Assembly (NCBI GenBank): GCA_947685225.1
Contig: CANTUV010000035.1
Location: forward strand, 42,656,001-42,720,000
Direction of reading: 5' to 3'
Source: Garcia nutans
Lineage: Eukaryota > Streptophyta > Magnoliopsida > Malpighiales > Euphorbiaceae
DNA: 64,000 bases
Shown: in pieces, positions 33,530-45,301 of the stretch
Layout: every line of letters starts with the position of its first letter
Position numbering within the stretch: the first letter of the stretch is position 1
Program-made: the position numbers and the translations under genes
The notes under the pieces: model-generated
Told to the model about the DNA's origin: nothing
The model's input: the letters and a program-made list of their open reading frames with translations, nothing else
The model's database searches: none

Positions 33530-34912
33530 TTTTTTTTAAGCAATCTGATTAAAATTTTATTAAAATCTCAAGTAGGGCGTGATGATCGCCTCGAAAAGAA
33601 CAATACCTCTCAATAGTTGAGGCAAAGAGTTAAAGGATTCAAAAATACAAAAAGAATCATTAATTCTAGAGAAAGTAGCCAAAATATGTGCAGCCTGGTT
33701 CACCTCCCTGTGAATGTGATAGATCAAAGAGTTATGAGCACTAAGACTTGAAGCCAAATCACGAATTGGCTGAGGACCGTCAGCTATCCAGATTGCCCTT
33801 TGAACCAATCGAACCACCTCTAGACAGTCTGTTTCTAATATCAATGGAGAAAAGCCTTTCTGAATACACCATCTAAAGCTATTAGTAATAGCAAACAGCT
33901 CTGCCTCACGAGCTGAAGACGCTGCAAAGGTGAAACAAAAAGCAGTCACAACAGCCCCTGAAGAATCACGCAGAATACTACCTCCAGCTGCTCCATGATT
34001 TGTGAACGTGGCATCCACATTGAGCTTAAGATAGCCAGCTGTGGGCTTCTTCCAAGAGACAACAATAAGCTTAAAGCAATTTCTTCCAAAGCTTTCCGAA
34101 ATCAATCCTGCATCTGATAAATGGGAAAGATATTTGGCAAATTTCTTTCCAGAGTTTGCAATGCTCCAAGACATCAAAATCTTGGTTATCTCATTGTACA
34201 ATAGCGCCGGGTAACAATTGCCATCCCCCCAAATTGATCGAGTATACATCTTCCAGATTGACCAAATAATAACTTGTGGCAGAAGATGATGAAGTCGACC
34301 AATGGCAGTCTTCGGTTTTCCAATAAGCCACCAATAAACAAGTTCTTGCCGTAAGGATCTCCTCTTTATAATGCTATCAAGGAAAAAAGAACCAAAGAAA
34401 ACCCAAACTTTGTGAATAATAGAACATGAATAAAATATTTGATCTATAGTAACAAAAGCACACAAGCAGAAGGGGCATCTTGAGGGACCATGAATACCAA
34501 ACAATTCAAGATTTTGAGGGAGAGGGACAGCCCCTTGAAGCAATTTCCAAGTAAAGATTGAAAATTTCAATGGTATGGTAGAATCCCATATAGCTCGTGC
34601 TGTTAATGTTTTAGCCCTTCTTTGCCTAATGTTATCGTAGGCTAAAGATAATGTAAAGGATCTCTTCAAGGAATCCCTCCAAACCAAAGGATTATTCTCT
34701 TTAATTATCAAGGAATCAGCAGTAGTATTGATTTTGCAAACCCGCTTCCAAGAGCAAGAATCCGTAATACGGAAGACCATATCACCCTTGCGGTGGTACT
34801 TTTGATGCATGTAATTAGCCCACATAGAATTATTACTCATGTACATCCACCAAAGTTTAATAGAGTAAGCTTCCTGCAAAGAGGTGAGAGATCGGAGACC
34901 TAAACCTCCTCA
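33530..34912 (-). pseudogene. 5'-truncated L1-type LINE: zf-RVT and RNase H
   Basis: A 440-residue open stretch (34879-33560) matches the C-terminal part of plant L1 polyproteins. The match begins upstream at about 34912 (GGLGLRSL). A zf-RVT domain shows IWDSTIPLKFSIFTWKLL and RCPFCLC with a later SCSIIHKVW. An RNase H domain shows LNVDATF, REAELFAI and LETDCLEVVRLV, keeping the D-E-D catalytic pattern, and VNQAAHILATF near the end. The end after the stop carries AATAAA and a run of eight A residues (plus-strand T at 33530-33537). Truncation at the 5' end is usual for LINE insertions. I could not find a clear target duplication. It sits in the leader of the Tat-type element, just upstream of gag. 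Confidence 0.9.
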
Positions 34913-35556
34913 CAATTGATTTTTGGTATTTCACAATTGACCCAAATAATTTGTAAGCTCTTTATAAGAAAAGGTTGGGTGAAAATAGTTTTGTTTCTTA
35001 GCCCATTATAAAAGATTTTAGAAAAATGGATTTTGGGCTTAGTATTTGGGGCATGGGCCAAAGAATTTTTTATTTGTTTTTAGAAAAGTCTTATGTCCAA
35101 AGACCATCTTGAAAAATTTTGAAAATAGCTTTGATCTTTTGGACTTTAAAGAAAAATTTATTTTGAGCTTACAATATACTTAGGTCATATTAGAAAAAGA
35201 ACAAACCAAATAAGCCATGATTTAAGCTAAGATAAATTAATCATAGTCAAACAACATGCATTTGGGGTAAAAACCTAAGGAAAGTAACTAGGCCAATTAC
35301 ATGAGCTTTAGTCTTTGGATAAAAAGGCTTAGGTTCCCATAGCAAGTATATACCAAATGGTACGAGGCTATGAGTGGTTATACCATGCTCGATCTCCATA
35401 CCTTGAGTGAAAGTATGGTATCCCTTACATAACACAACACGGGTAACACGGGCGTCCTAACTCATGCATACAATGCAATCTAATATGATGCAATGGATAA
35501 TATCATTATAAGAAAGAATAGAATAATATAAAGACCAACGGAATCAATTTCTCATA
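34913..35556 (-). other. untranslated leader of the Tat-type element
   Basis: The sequence between the primer site and the LINE insertion carries no supported frame. It is A/T-rich with short phrases repeated from the spacer before gag. Confidence 0.6.
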
Positions 35557-35574
35557 TCCCCAGTGGAGTCGCCA
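35557..35574 (-). other. primer-binding site, Tat-type element
   Basis: The minus strand reads TGGCGACTCCACTGGGGA one base from the LTR end. This matches the TGGCGACTCC-type primer sites of Tat/Ogre elements (an Arg-tRNA type has been reported). It fixes the element's orientation as minus. Confidence 0.85.
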
Positions 35575-35575
35575 C

Positions 35576-38500
35576 TATGAGCGGGGATTTTTTCCCCCAC
35601 TCCCGGTGGAATGGTTCTTGCGACTTCGGCACTGTTTAGGCTTGGGGCCTTAGAGAACACGGACCTAAGTCCGAAGAAAATGGAGTCACCACCTGGACAG
35701 GCTGGGAAAAAGAAAGGGGTGGATGACTCGATTCCTAAGGAATCCCCAACCTCCTAATGGGTTCGGAAAGTTGGGTACGTGTGGGGAAGGTGAGAAATGG
35801 CCCAGCAACCCCACAATGCCCGGTTCATTGGAACCGGCCTCCTTTACAGGTCTTAATATTATAAAATTCTTAAATATAACAACATTATCCATATTACACA
35901 TAATAATTAAAATAAAGCATCAATATATTAAAAATCAAAACAATGTCCAAACAAAGCAAATAAATGGACACTCATCCAAGGATGGAAACATGTCCTTACA
36001 TCCCATGCCTAAATAGGACACCCACCGAAAGGTAGAAACATGCCCTTTACATTGGTTCTAAAATAGAAAATCAATTTAAATTTTATGTTTAACTAATGAG
36101 GTACCCACCAAGTAGAAACATACTCTAGACCCTTAATTTTTTGCCCAATCCGGTCCAATATGTTTTATTTAGTCCAAAATGATTTTTGTTGTCTAATTGG
36201 TCCAAAATAATTTTAATTAAATAGTTTTTGCTTTATTATCTAATTTTTATTAATAAAAATAAACAAATAAAAATAAAAAAATAAAAATAAAAATCGGAGT
36301 TGGAAATATTGGCAAAGAAAAAATCGTTGTGCGAGCCCGTGGGCATTTCGCCCGCAGGAAATTCCTGCTGGCGAAATAGCTTTTCTATTTCGCTCGCAGG
36401 ATTTTCCTGCGAGTAAAATAGATTTTCTATTTCGCCCGCAGGAAAATCCTGCGGGAGAAATGGTCGCCCGGAAGAATTTCCTGCGGGCGACGCCCCAGCC
36501 CACCCACTGCCGCAGTTTTCTGCGGCAGTTTTTTTTCGCCAGCGTATTTTTTCCTGCGGCAATTTTTTCGGCAACGCAATTTTTCGACGTAAATTTTTTG
36601 AAACCTAATTCAATTAGGTTTCGGTTTCTTTTTTTATTAATATTACTTGCCTTAACTAATTAGGAATAAACCACATCAAACCACTATAAATAAGGACCAA
36701 AGGCAATTAATTTAGCGGGGCTAAAAATCAAACAGAAGCTTGAAAAGTGGAACCAAATCTGTGAAGGAAAAGGGGCAATTGAATTTGATATTTATTTTGA
36801 AATAGCAGGGACACGATTGAAGGGATTCAAAAGGCAGCAATTGTCTTTGTTTTAATTCATCCAAGAAAAACAATTTTTGGAAGAATCATCAAAAGGAGGT
36901 ATGTATGAAATTCTTTGTTTTTTTTACAGTAGCTAAAATTAGGATTTTGTTCTTTTCAAAAGTTAAAATCTTAAAACTTTAATTTTGTTTTCCAAAGTTA
37001 AAAATACTAATACGTTACTTTATTTTCCAAAAAGACTTAAAATTGTTATTTTTTCTTCTTAAAAATCTTAAAACTCTAATTAAACATCTTTTTCAACAAA
37101 ACCAAAATTTGATTCTGTTTCTTTCAAAAATTTAAACTAGGTTCTATTTCATTCAAAAAACATTAAAAAACATCTTTTCTATTTATAAAAACTTCAATCC
37201 GTTTATTTAAATTCATAAAACTTCATGAAATCATTAAATTGTCTTTCTAAACCCTAATTCAAATTCATTACCCGAGACCCTAATTCTAAATCCTAAAATC
37301 CAAAATTCAACTTTTAAACCTAAAAAAGTAAACCCTAACCCTTTAAAACTTTAAACCCTAATTTTTATAAGCCCTAATCCTTTAAAACATTAAAAAATCA
37401 TAAAAATACAAATACTTTAATTTTACACAGTAGCTTAAAAACACAATAAATCACCATTTAAAACCAGGAATCAAAAGTATTTTAAAGTGTACAAAACCCT
37501 AGTTTCATGATTTCACCATTCAAATCTTAATTTAGTTAATCAAAGAGTCTTACCAACCTTTTAAAACATAAAACCCTAATCTATTTTAATTCCATAAAAT
37601 GTCACAGTAGCTATAATTGGACTTTTGTTTGCTTTATTTAATTCTATACTTGATTATGCTTTGATTTATCTCTTGTGCTTTAATTTATTTAATTTCAATA
37701 CTTGATTTATTTAATTTATCATGGATGGATATTTATTTTCTATTTTGATTAATAGCTTTGATGAATGATTTATTTATGATGAATGATTATTTACCTTTAT
37801 CAAGTAATTTGGATTTCCAAAAGTTGTAAGAAGTATGTTTCCACTTGGTGGGTACCTCATTAGTTAAATATCATGTAATTTAATTTGCTTTTCCATCTTA
37901 GAACTTATGTAAAGAGCATGTTTCTACCTTTCGGTGGGTGTCCTATCTAGGCATGTGATGTAAGGACATGTTTCTATCTTTGGATGGGTGTCCATTTATT
38001 TGTTTTGTTTTGTTTGGACATTGCTTTGATTTTAATATAATGATGCTTTCTTTTTATTGTGTGTAGTATGGATAATGTTGTTATATTTAAGAATTTTATA
38101 ATATTAAGACCTGTAAAGGAGGCCGGTTCCAATGAATTGGGCGTTGTGGGGGTGCTGGGCCATTTCTCACCTTCCCCACACGTACCCAACTTTCCGAACC
38201 CATTAAGGGGTTGGGGATTCCTTAGAAATCAAGTCATCCACCCCTTTCTTTTTCCCGGCCCATCTGGGTGGCGACTCCATTTTCTTCGAACTTAGGTCCG
38301 TGTTCTCTAAGGCCCTGAGCCTAGAACCATTCCACCGAGAGTGGGGGCAAAAATCCCCGCTCACACATACCTCTTACAACATTTGGCAATCTAAATAAAT
38401 TGATAAAAGTAAACAATAAATCATTCATCAAAGGCATTAAATACCAATAGAAAGTAAACATCCATCCATGATAAATAAAATAAACCAAGCATTGAACTTA

Positions 38501-39964
38501 AATAAATTAAAGCATATAAAATAAATCAAAGCATAATCAAATATAGAATTGAATAAAGCAAATAAAAGTATAAATTATGGCTACTGTGAGTTTTTTTTAA
38601 GAAATTAAAATAGATTAAAATTTTATGTTTTAAAAGGTTGGTAAAGTTCTTTGATTAACCAAATTAGGGTTTGTGGTGTAAAATCATGAAATTAAGGTTT
38701 GAACACTTTAGAATACTTTTGATTTGTGGGTTACGGTTACTCATCAAATTATGGTTTCAATCTTACTATGTAAAATTAAATATTTGTGTTTATATGGTTT
38801 TTAAAATTTTAAAGGATTAGGGTTTAGAAAAAATTAAGGTTTAAGGTGTTAAGGAGGTTAGGGTTCACTATTTTAGGTTTTGGAGTTGAATTAGGGTTTT
38901 AGGATTTTTGAATTTAGGGTTTCAGGTAATGAATTTTATTTTAGGATTTAGAAAGACAATTTACAATTTCATAAAGTTTTATGAATTTAAACAAAAGATT
39001 TAAAGTTTATAAGAGCAAAAAAGATATTTTTAAGTCTTTTGGAAGGAAACAGAACACAATTTTGGGTTTTGATAATTTGGGATGCAAATATTGGTTTTGG
39101 GGTTTTGAAGAAATAAAACTAATATCTTTAAACTTTTGGAAAAATAAAGCAACGATTTAAGATTTTCATACTTTTGAAAAGGTGAATTGAGGTGATGAGG
39201 CTTTTAATCTAAAAGAAACAATTATGTGATCTAGCTACTGTGACAAAATAAAAAAAAATTAAGAATTCAAACCATATTTTGTAAGTTCCACCAAAAATTG
39301 CTTCTTGGATGAACAAGGTCAAAGACAAGCCTTTTTGCCTTTCAATTGCTTGAATTGTTCCCTCCAAAGTTCAATTCAATTTACTGCCAGAAGGAATTTT
39401 CAGAGTTGCAGAGTTTTCCTTCTCACTCTCGGTCACAAATTTCAGCCCAATTTTCCTCCGATTTCTCCTCCTTTTGTGTTGTAATTATACTTATTTATAG
39501 AAGTTTTTATCGTTTTTTCCTAGTTGCTCACGGCATACATTATTTATTAAGAAAAGAAAACCGAAACCTAATTGTATTAGGTTCCAAAAAATTTGCGTCT
39601 AAAAATTTTGCTGGTGAAAAAAAAACTGCTGCGGAAAAATTGCGCTGGCAAAAATGTTGCTGCAGCTGCGGGCGAAACGGGCATGCAGGCCATTTCGCCC
39701 GCAGGCAACTTTTGCGGGCAAAAAGCCCACGGGTCCGCGCTGACTTTCGGCGATGATTTTTTCATCGCCAATTTTTTTGTCAACGATTTTTATTTTTATT
39801 ATTTTTATTTTTTATTAATAAAAATTAGATAATAAAGCAAAAATTATTTAATTAAGATAACAAAAATTATTTTAGACCAATTAAAATATATTAGACAACC
39901 AAAAATTATTTTGGACTAAACAAAATATATTGGACCGGACTGGGTAAAAAATTAAGGGTCTACC
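35576..39964 (-). repeat. 5' LTR of the Tat-type element, interrupted at 36124-38365
   Basis: LTR sequence runs 35576-36123 and resumes 38371-39964, collinear with 25409-27613. The outer tip reads TATGAG instead of TGTGAG, and the other end TCTACC instead of TCTACA, so both termini are eroded. A reversed solo LTR of the same family fills the gap, with CATAC on both sides. Confidence 0.92.
36124..38365 (+). repeat. solo LTR of the same Tat family, inserted in reverse, TSD CATAC
   Basis: It is the reverse complement of the surrounding LTR, from TCTAGACCCTTAATTTTT to AAAAATCCCCGCTCACA, flanked by CATAC at 36119-36123 and 38366-38370. A cluster of perfect GC-rich palindromes lies at 36354-36455. 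Together with 38371-39964 it forms a 1.6-kb inverted repeat. Confidence 0.93.
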
Positions 39965-39969
39965 CTTAG

Positions 39970-42392
39970 CATACAACTGCTTCTCCCTCAAGGTCTGCAA
40001 TACAATCCGCAAATGCTTATCATGATCCTCCTCATTATGTGAATACACCAAAATATCATCGATAAAGACTACCACAAACTGATCCAAATAGGGTCTAAAC
40101 ACCATATTCATCAAATCCATAAAAGTTGCTGGTGCATTTGTCAATCCAAAAGGCATTACCAAAAACTCATAATGCCCATACCTTGTGCGGAAAGCTATTT
40201 TAGGAACATCTTCCTCTCTGATTCTCAACTGATGGTACCCTAATCTCATATCAATCTTAGAGAAAATTGCTTCTCCCTTCAACTTATCAAAGAGATCATC
40301 TATTCTAGGCAAAGGATACTTATTCTTGATAGTCACTTTATTCAACTGCCTATAATCAATGCACAATATTGAGGTACCATCCTTCTTCTTCACAGACAAA
40401 ATAGGACCTCCCCATGGAGAAACACTAAAGCGAACAAACCCTTTATCCAACAACTCTTGCAACTGCACCTTCAACTCTCTCAACTCAGCAGGTGCCATTC
40501 GATAGGGAGTAATAGAGATAGGAGTGGTACCAGGCAACAATTTGATACTAAACTCAACCTCTCTCTCAGGGGGCATCCCTAGCAACTCCTCGGGAAACAC
40601 ATCTGGGAATTCAACAACTGTGGGTATATTATCAAGTTGAGAACCCACTACTCTGGTATCTACAACATGAGCAAGATAAGCATCACTCCCTTTTTGAATC
40701 ATCCTCTTAGCTGTAACAGCTGAAACAAACAAGGATGCAAGTTGTCTCTGCTCACTACATACCATAAAACTTCTACCATCACCGGTTCTCAGGGTAACAC
40801 ACTTCTTCTGACAATCTACCATAGCTTCATGCTTAGACAACTAATCCATGCCTAAGATCAAATCATACTCCTTAAAAGGCATTTCAATCAAATCACCAAG
40901 AAACTCCTCATGCTGTACAACAACTGGACTATCTCGGTGCACCTTACTCACCACAACACTATGCCCTAAAGGATTTGTCACCAAGACACCAAATCCTAGA
41001 GACTCAGAATGCAATTCAGACACAGGCAAGATGGATGCACTTATATATGAATGAGTAGATCCTAGATCAATCAAAGCAAGAACAGAAATGCCAAATAAAG
41101 AAAATGTACCAGCAATGACGACTGAAGCATCCGACTGCCTCTGCATCACATACACTTGCTGAGAAGGCCCAGCCTCATCTGGCCTACTTCCTCCGGATGT
41201 TGAGCCTCCTCTCTGACTAAACCCAATTCTACAACCTCTACTGAAACCTCTGCCACTATGACCTCCTCTGACACTAGGTCGAGAAACTGCAGAATCTGTC
41301 TGCCTATCCTCCTGTAGCTCGGGACAATCTCTGATGAAATGGTCAAGAGATCCGCATCTGAAACATACAGCTAGTCCACCAATCTTCCAACAAACACCCC
41401 CATGTATCCTACCACAATGGACACATGTAAGTGGAGTAGACCTCTGAGCCACTGGGATTGGTGCACTAGCCATAGAAACTGTAGGTCTCGATCTCTGCCT
41501 CTGATGTGGTACTGACCTAACAGGCTGCCTCTGGCCCCCTACTGAACCTCTAAAAATGACCTCCTCGGCCTCTCTTAGCATATAAAGACCCTGCCTCAAA
41601 CTGGGGTCTCCTAACTCTGGTCTCCTCCTCAGTAGCAGCTGCTGCAATAGCCTGAGCTCTCTCAATACTCCGGGCCACTACAACAAGCTAAAAAAGATCC
41701 AGATACAGGGAATCAGCAACAATAAACATAATAAAGGGTCTCAACCCCTCCTCAAATCTCCTACACTGGTCTATCTCATCCGAAATAATCCCATCAGCAT
41801 AATGACTCAATCGGATGAACTCTACCTCATACTTTGTCACCATCCAGCTATCCTACCTCAAATTCAGAAACTCCATCTTCTTAGCATCCGTATACTCCCT
41901 CGGAGTATACTTGTGCTCAAACTCCCGCAGAAAATCACCATAAGACAAGGTCGGTGGATCATCCATGGCATGTGGAACTGTCTTCCACCAATTATAAGCA
42001 TCTCTCTGCAGAAGTGATCTAGCATAATCAAATTTCTCTTCAGGAGTGGCTTACAACTGGATGAATACCCTGTGAACTCTATCCAACCACTGCTCAGCTA
42101 CTGCAGGATTTGTAGTACCAAAGAAGTCCTCAGCTCCGAACTTCCTCAATTTATCATACTGCCTCACCGGTACTTGAAGTTGTGGTTGTGGTGGCGGCTG
42201 CTGCACTGGAGCCTGCCTCAACAAATCTACCATATGCCGTAACCAAACCGGTGGAATCTCATCAGCAGTTGGTCTCTCTGGCATAGGAGCAGGTGCCTCT
42301 CCAGCTATCTCAACCCTAGCTTCAACTCTACCCTCAACAGGAGCTACACTCTTAGCACTACCTTCTACATACTAACATGACTGAGACGCCAT
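39970..42392 (-). pseudogene. gag-pol: gag, protease and RT first half (Tekay-like element)
   Basis: The likely start ATG is at 42392-42390 (MASQSC, then a stop at 42374). The N-terminal gag piece (42284-42051) has LRKFGAEDFFGTTNPAVAEQ, WLDRVHRVF. Further stops lie at 42053, 41853 and 41688, with a frameshift near 41540. The zinc knuckle CFRCGSLDHFIRDC is intact. Protease shows ALIDLGSTHSYIS (D-L-G-S). A stop at 40843 replaces the Trp seen in the plus-strand relative (GMDWLS). RT has YPLPRIDDLFDKLKGEAIF and VVFIDDILVYS and is cut at 39970 by the Tat-type insertion; it resumes at 25403. The order and sequence match 1-4129 closely. Confidence 0.9.
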
Positions 42393-42530
42393 CACTACTT
42401 ATATCTGCAAACATAGCAGAATATGCCTCATCAAAGATCAGAAATTGCCAGTGCAATGCATGTATCTTATTTAAATATCATATTTTAAAATCAAAATTTT
42501 CTTTTTCTTACAATTCACCTTGAGAATCTC

Positions 42531-42550
42531 AAACCTAGGCTCTGATACCA
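42531..42550 (-). other. primer-binding site for initiator-Met tRNA
   Basis: The minus strand reads TGGTATCAGAGCCTAGGTTT, seven bases from the 5' LTR. TGGTATCAGAGC is the usual initiator-methionine tRNA primer site of plant LTR retrotransposons. Confidence 0.9.
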
Positions 42551-42557
42551 AAACAGT

Positions 42558-45085
42558 TGTAACACCCCTGTACCCCATATACGCACACCGCATACACCCA
42601 CACAACATGCAGCATACGTATAGAGGATATAAGGGTGTCACAATATATTTTAAAACAAACCAAACTTTAACTATTAAATCAAAACATCATTTGTAAAATC
42701 AGAATAAACTAAAAAACATTTAACTTATATTGTAAATAGCAATAGATGAAACAACCCTTGTTAAAATATATATACATATATCTTCGTTACCCCCCAAAAG
42801 TTTATCCAAAAACAGTCTGTTCCAAACATTTGTTAAATAAGCAGCGAAAAATACATATGTATATATATCAAAATCAATGTTTACAAAATTATAGAATTTA
42901 TAAATGCTGGTAGTTTGTCTCTGATCTTGATGTCCACAATTCAACACTGCTATCACAAACTCAAGCCTAGACTCGACTCGGTCTAGACGAGTTCTCCGGC
43001 ACAACTGGATCTACCCTATCACCTGCGCGATGAACCACAATCGCGCTAAGCAGAAAGCTTAATGGTACAAACTTTGATTCAATATAGATCAATGCGATGC
43101 TCATGCACAATATATATGAATATATCAACTCATTGCATTATATCTCAACATATTAATCATTTGCATCATATTTCATAATTCACATTAAAGCAAAGACAAG
43201 CATGGGCCCGAAAAGGATCTACTATTCAAAGTTCAGAGTTTCTGCTTTGGTCCATAATCATATTTATCAAGCCCATAGGCAATATATATCCATGGATAAT
43301 GTAACAGACCCAGTCTCTTGGACCTCAACCCTGCTAGACCCTTGGGCCCCAGTATCTTGGTCCTTAACTCGGCTAGACTGTTACATTTTTTGAAGCTTAT
43401 GACCCGGTCTTTTTACCTCAAAAACATCACATTTATCAGCTGGGCTCGGCTTACGACCTGGTCTTTTCACCTGCCCAGCAATTCATAGGCATGCCGCCTA
43501 ATCCAAAACTCTGAAAATTGAATAACATACTAGGCACACAATTAATTCATTTATCTCATTATCAATCTCTTTTAAAATTCATTTCTCATAATCAAACTAG
43601 GCTCATTGCCTTAGTATATCATCTTTTCTCATTTTTCTCATTCTTCTATTTTATCTCAATATCGATTGGTTACATTATGTTTTCATATATCTCATTATGT
43701 TATTCCACATTTCCTTTCATTTCTAACACATTACTCAATTGTTTTGATACAACAACATATTTCACAATATGCTTATCATACCATATAATTCATTCATCAA
43801 CAATTTATCAATTAACTAAACACATTTCTCAACTAAATGTGTTAAGTCCCAATGTCATGTAAATGTATGCAATCATTCAAAGTTTGTACTTACCTTTAAG
43901 AGCAACAACACCACTCTATCCACTCCTCTTCCAAGATAACTCTCAACACTTGAATTAAGGTAGCTCAAATCTCTTCAAAACCTAATCCAAAGGTAATCAT
44001 ACACACTTACTTAGAGATACACATAAGAAAATAAGGATAAGAACTAGCTAGGGAAAACTCTACATTTGACACGCTCAACAACAAGGGTGTGTCCCTGATC
44101 GTGCCCTAAACCCACAGCACAGAAGCTTTGACATGTTCAGTGACATGCACGTGTCACTGCACGTGTCAATTCTCCTCCAACACAGAAGCTATGACATGCT
44201 CAGTGACATGGGCGTGTCACTGGACGTGTCAATCAACCAACAACACAGTAGCTATGACACGCTCAGTGACATGGGCGTGTCACTGGCCGTGTCAATGCTA
44301 CTACAACATAGAAGCTGTGGCACGCTCAGTGGCATGGGCGTGTCACTGCTCGTGTCAACAACCCAGAAAATAGAACCAATGACACGCCCAAATACATGGC
44401 CATGTTAATGGGCGTGTCAGGCCAAAAACCCTAAAATCGACACCAATAAGGCCACAACCAACAATCATCTTTCTAAACCCTTTTCCACTCCAAACAACCT
44501 TAACCTAAACCATCAACAACCCATATAATACTTGATTAAACCTCAAAACAACTCAATCACAAACATCAAAACACAATCACAACCATATATCACAACTCAA
44601 ACTTACACCATCCACCCACTTTACTCTTTCACCAAACTTAACCCTTTTTCTCTCCAATCCAAACCCAAAAATCAAAGTTCACAAAACAACACAATCCCAA
44701 AAATATCAAATCAACCATAAATACATCTACAACAACCAATCACCAAACTCAAGAGCACAACTCAAAAGAAAATAAAGAAACAAGTTGGAAACTTACCAAA
44801 AATGAAGAAAATCCTCTCCACCAAGCAAATAAACAATATAATAATAATAACCCAATACATCATCTTCCACTAACTTAAATATATCCATTTAATTAATCAA
44901 AATATCTCTTTTAACTTATAAAACCCCTTGACTTGTATATATTTTGTATATATCCTCATATATACAACAAATACACATCTCCTTCTCTTTTTCCTTTCTT
45001 AATTAACCATATACTTAAAAATCCTTTAATCTAATTTCAACAATTAACATTCCAAAATTTTTAGGGTATCGTTAGGGATATTACA
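42558..45085 (-). repeat. 5' LTR of the Tekay-like element (copy E)
   Basis: Plus-strand ends are TGTAACACCCC and GGATATTACA. It keeps about 90-100 bases near the left end that copy D lacks. It has an intact donor 1 (minus strand GTAAGT at 44796-44791), a GACACG block 44068-44419, an exon-like segment 43981-43894, a hairpin 43815-43847, inverted-repeat arms 43877-43889 and 43065-43077, and twin hairpins 43025-43062. Confidence 0.93.
44068..44419 (-). repeat. GACACG/CGTGTC quasi-palindrome block, LTR copy E
   Basis: Six units matching those of copy D one for one, with a few more CG dinucleotides retained. The long open frames that cross it are by-products of the repeat. Confidence 0.88.
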
Positions 45086-45301
45086 GTGGGGATCTTGTGC
45101 ACTGGTATGGAAGGATCCAGTCCTATCATTTCACTTACTTCCCATGCAAAACAATCTTGGAATTCTTCAAGAAGTGCTTTTATATCCTATTTATGAATGA
45201 ATGAGGATGCAATGTATGCATTTTTTTTGGTACTTCTAATGTTCCCAGATTTATTGTTCCTTTATCTTTGTTAAATTCAATGATATTGAATATTCTATAA
45301 T
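45086..45301 (-). pseudogene. pol: Tat/Ogre pol fragment just upstream of RT
   Basis: The minus strand reads EFNKDKGTINLGTLEVPKKM, then IKALLEEFQDCFAWEVSEMI and GLDPSIPVHKIP. The phrase 'L-L-x-E-x-x-D-x-F-A-W...E-M-x-G-L' comes directly before RT in Tat/Ogre polyproteins. It continues at 20689 after removal of the Tekay-like element and one GTGGG copy. Confidence 0.8.

Larger units (their letters stand above)
25409..39964 (-). mobile_element. Tat-type element with gag but no pol (TR-GAG-like), TSD CTTAG
   Basis: Direct LTRs (25409-27613 and 35576-39964, the latter interrupted) enclose an internal region whose only retroviral gene is gag on the minus strand. A primer site TGGCGACTCCACTGGGGA lies at 35557-35574 (minus) and a GCAGGGGGCAAAC tract at 27614-27627 (minus). 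CTTAG flanks it at 25404-25408 and 39965-39969, splitting the RT gene of the Tekay-like element. The internal region also holds a LINE fragment, and the right LTR holds a reversed solo LTR. No protease, RT or integrase is visible, so it would have needed enzymes from a partner. This matches the described class of terminal-repeat elements carrying only GAG. Confidence 0.85.
20690..45085 (-). mobile_element. complete Tekay/Del-like Ty3/gypsy element, TSD GTGGG, split by a Tat-type insertion
   Basis: Two direct LTRs (20690-23130 and 42558-45085) enclose gag-pol on the minus strand, a polypurine tract at 23131-23146 and an initiator-Met primer site at 42531-42550. The five bases GTGGG flank it at 20685-20689 and 45086-45090. 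It sits inside the Tat pol gene, between two parts of the RT domain. A 14.6-kb element at 25409-39964 interrupts its RT. In about 250 bases I compared by eye around the twin hairpins, the two LTRs differ at roughly one base in 20, so the insertion is old. Confidence 0.95.

Noticed and set aside
36236..36574. GC-rich overlapping frames in the reversed Tat LTR
   Set aside because: They arise from the palindrome-rich part of an LTR; the same region in sister LTRs does not keep the frame.
44128..44408. Open frames reading D-M-G-V-S-L-D-V-S patterns across GACACG blocks (also 22178-22411, 50749-50991, 61479-61988)
   Set aside because: They exist in several frames and both strands only because the repeat has few stop triplets. 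They have no start context or domain and follow the repeat period.
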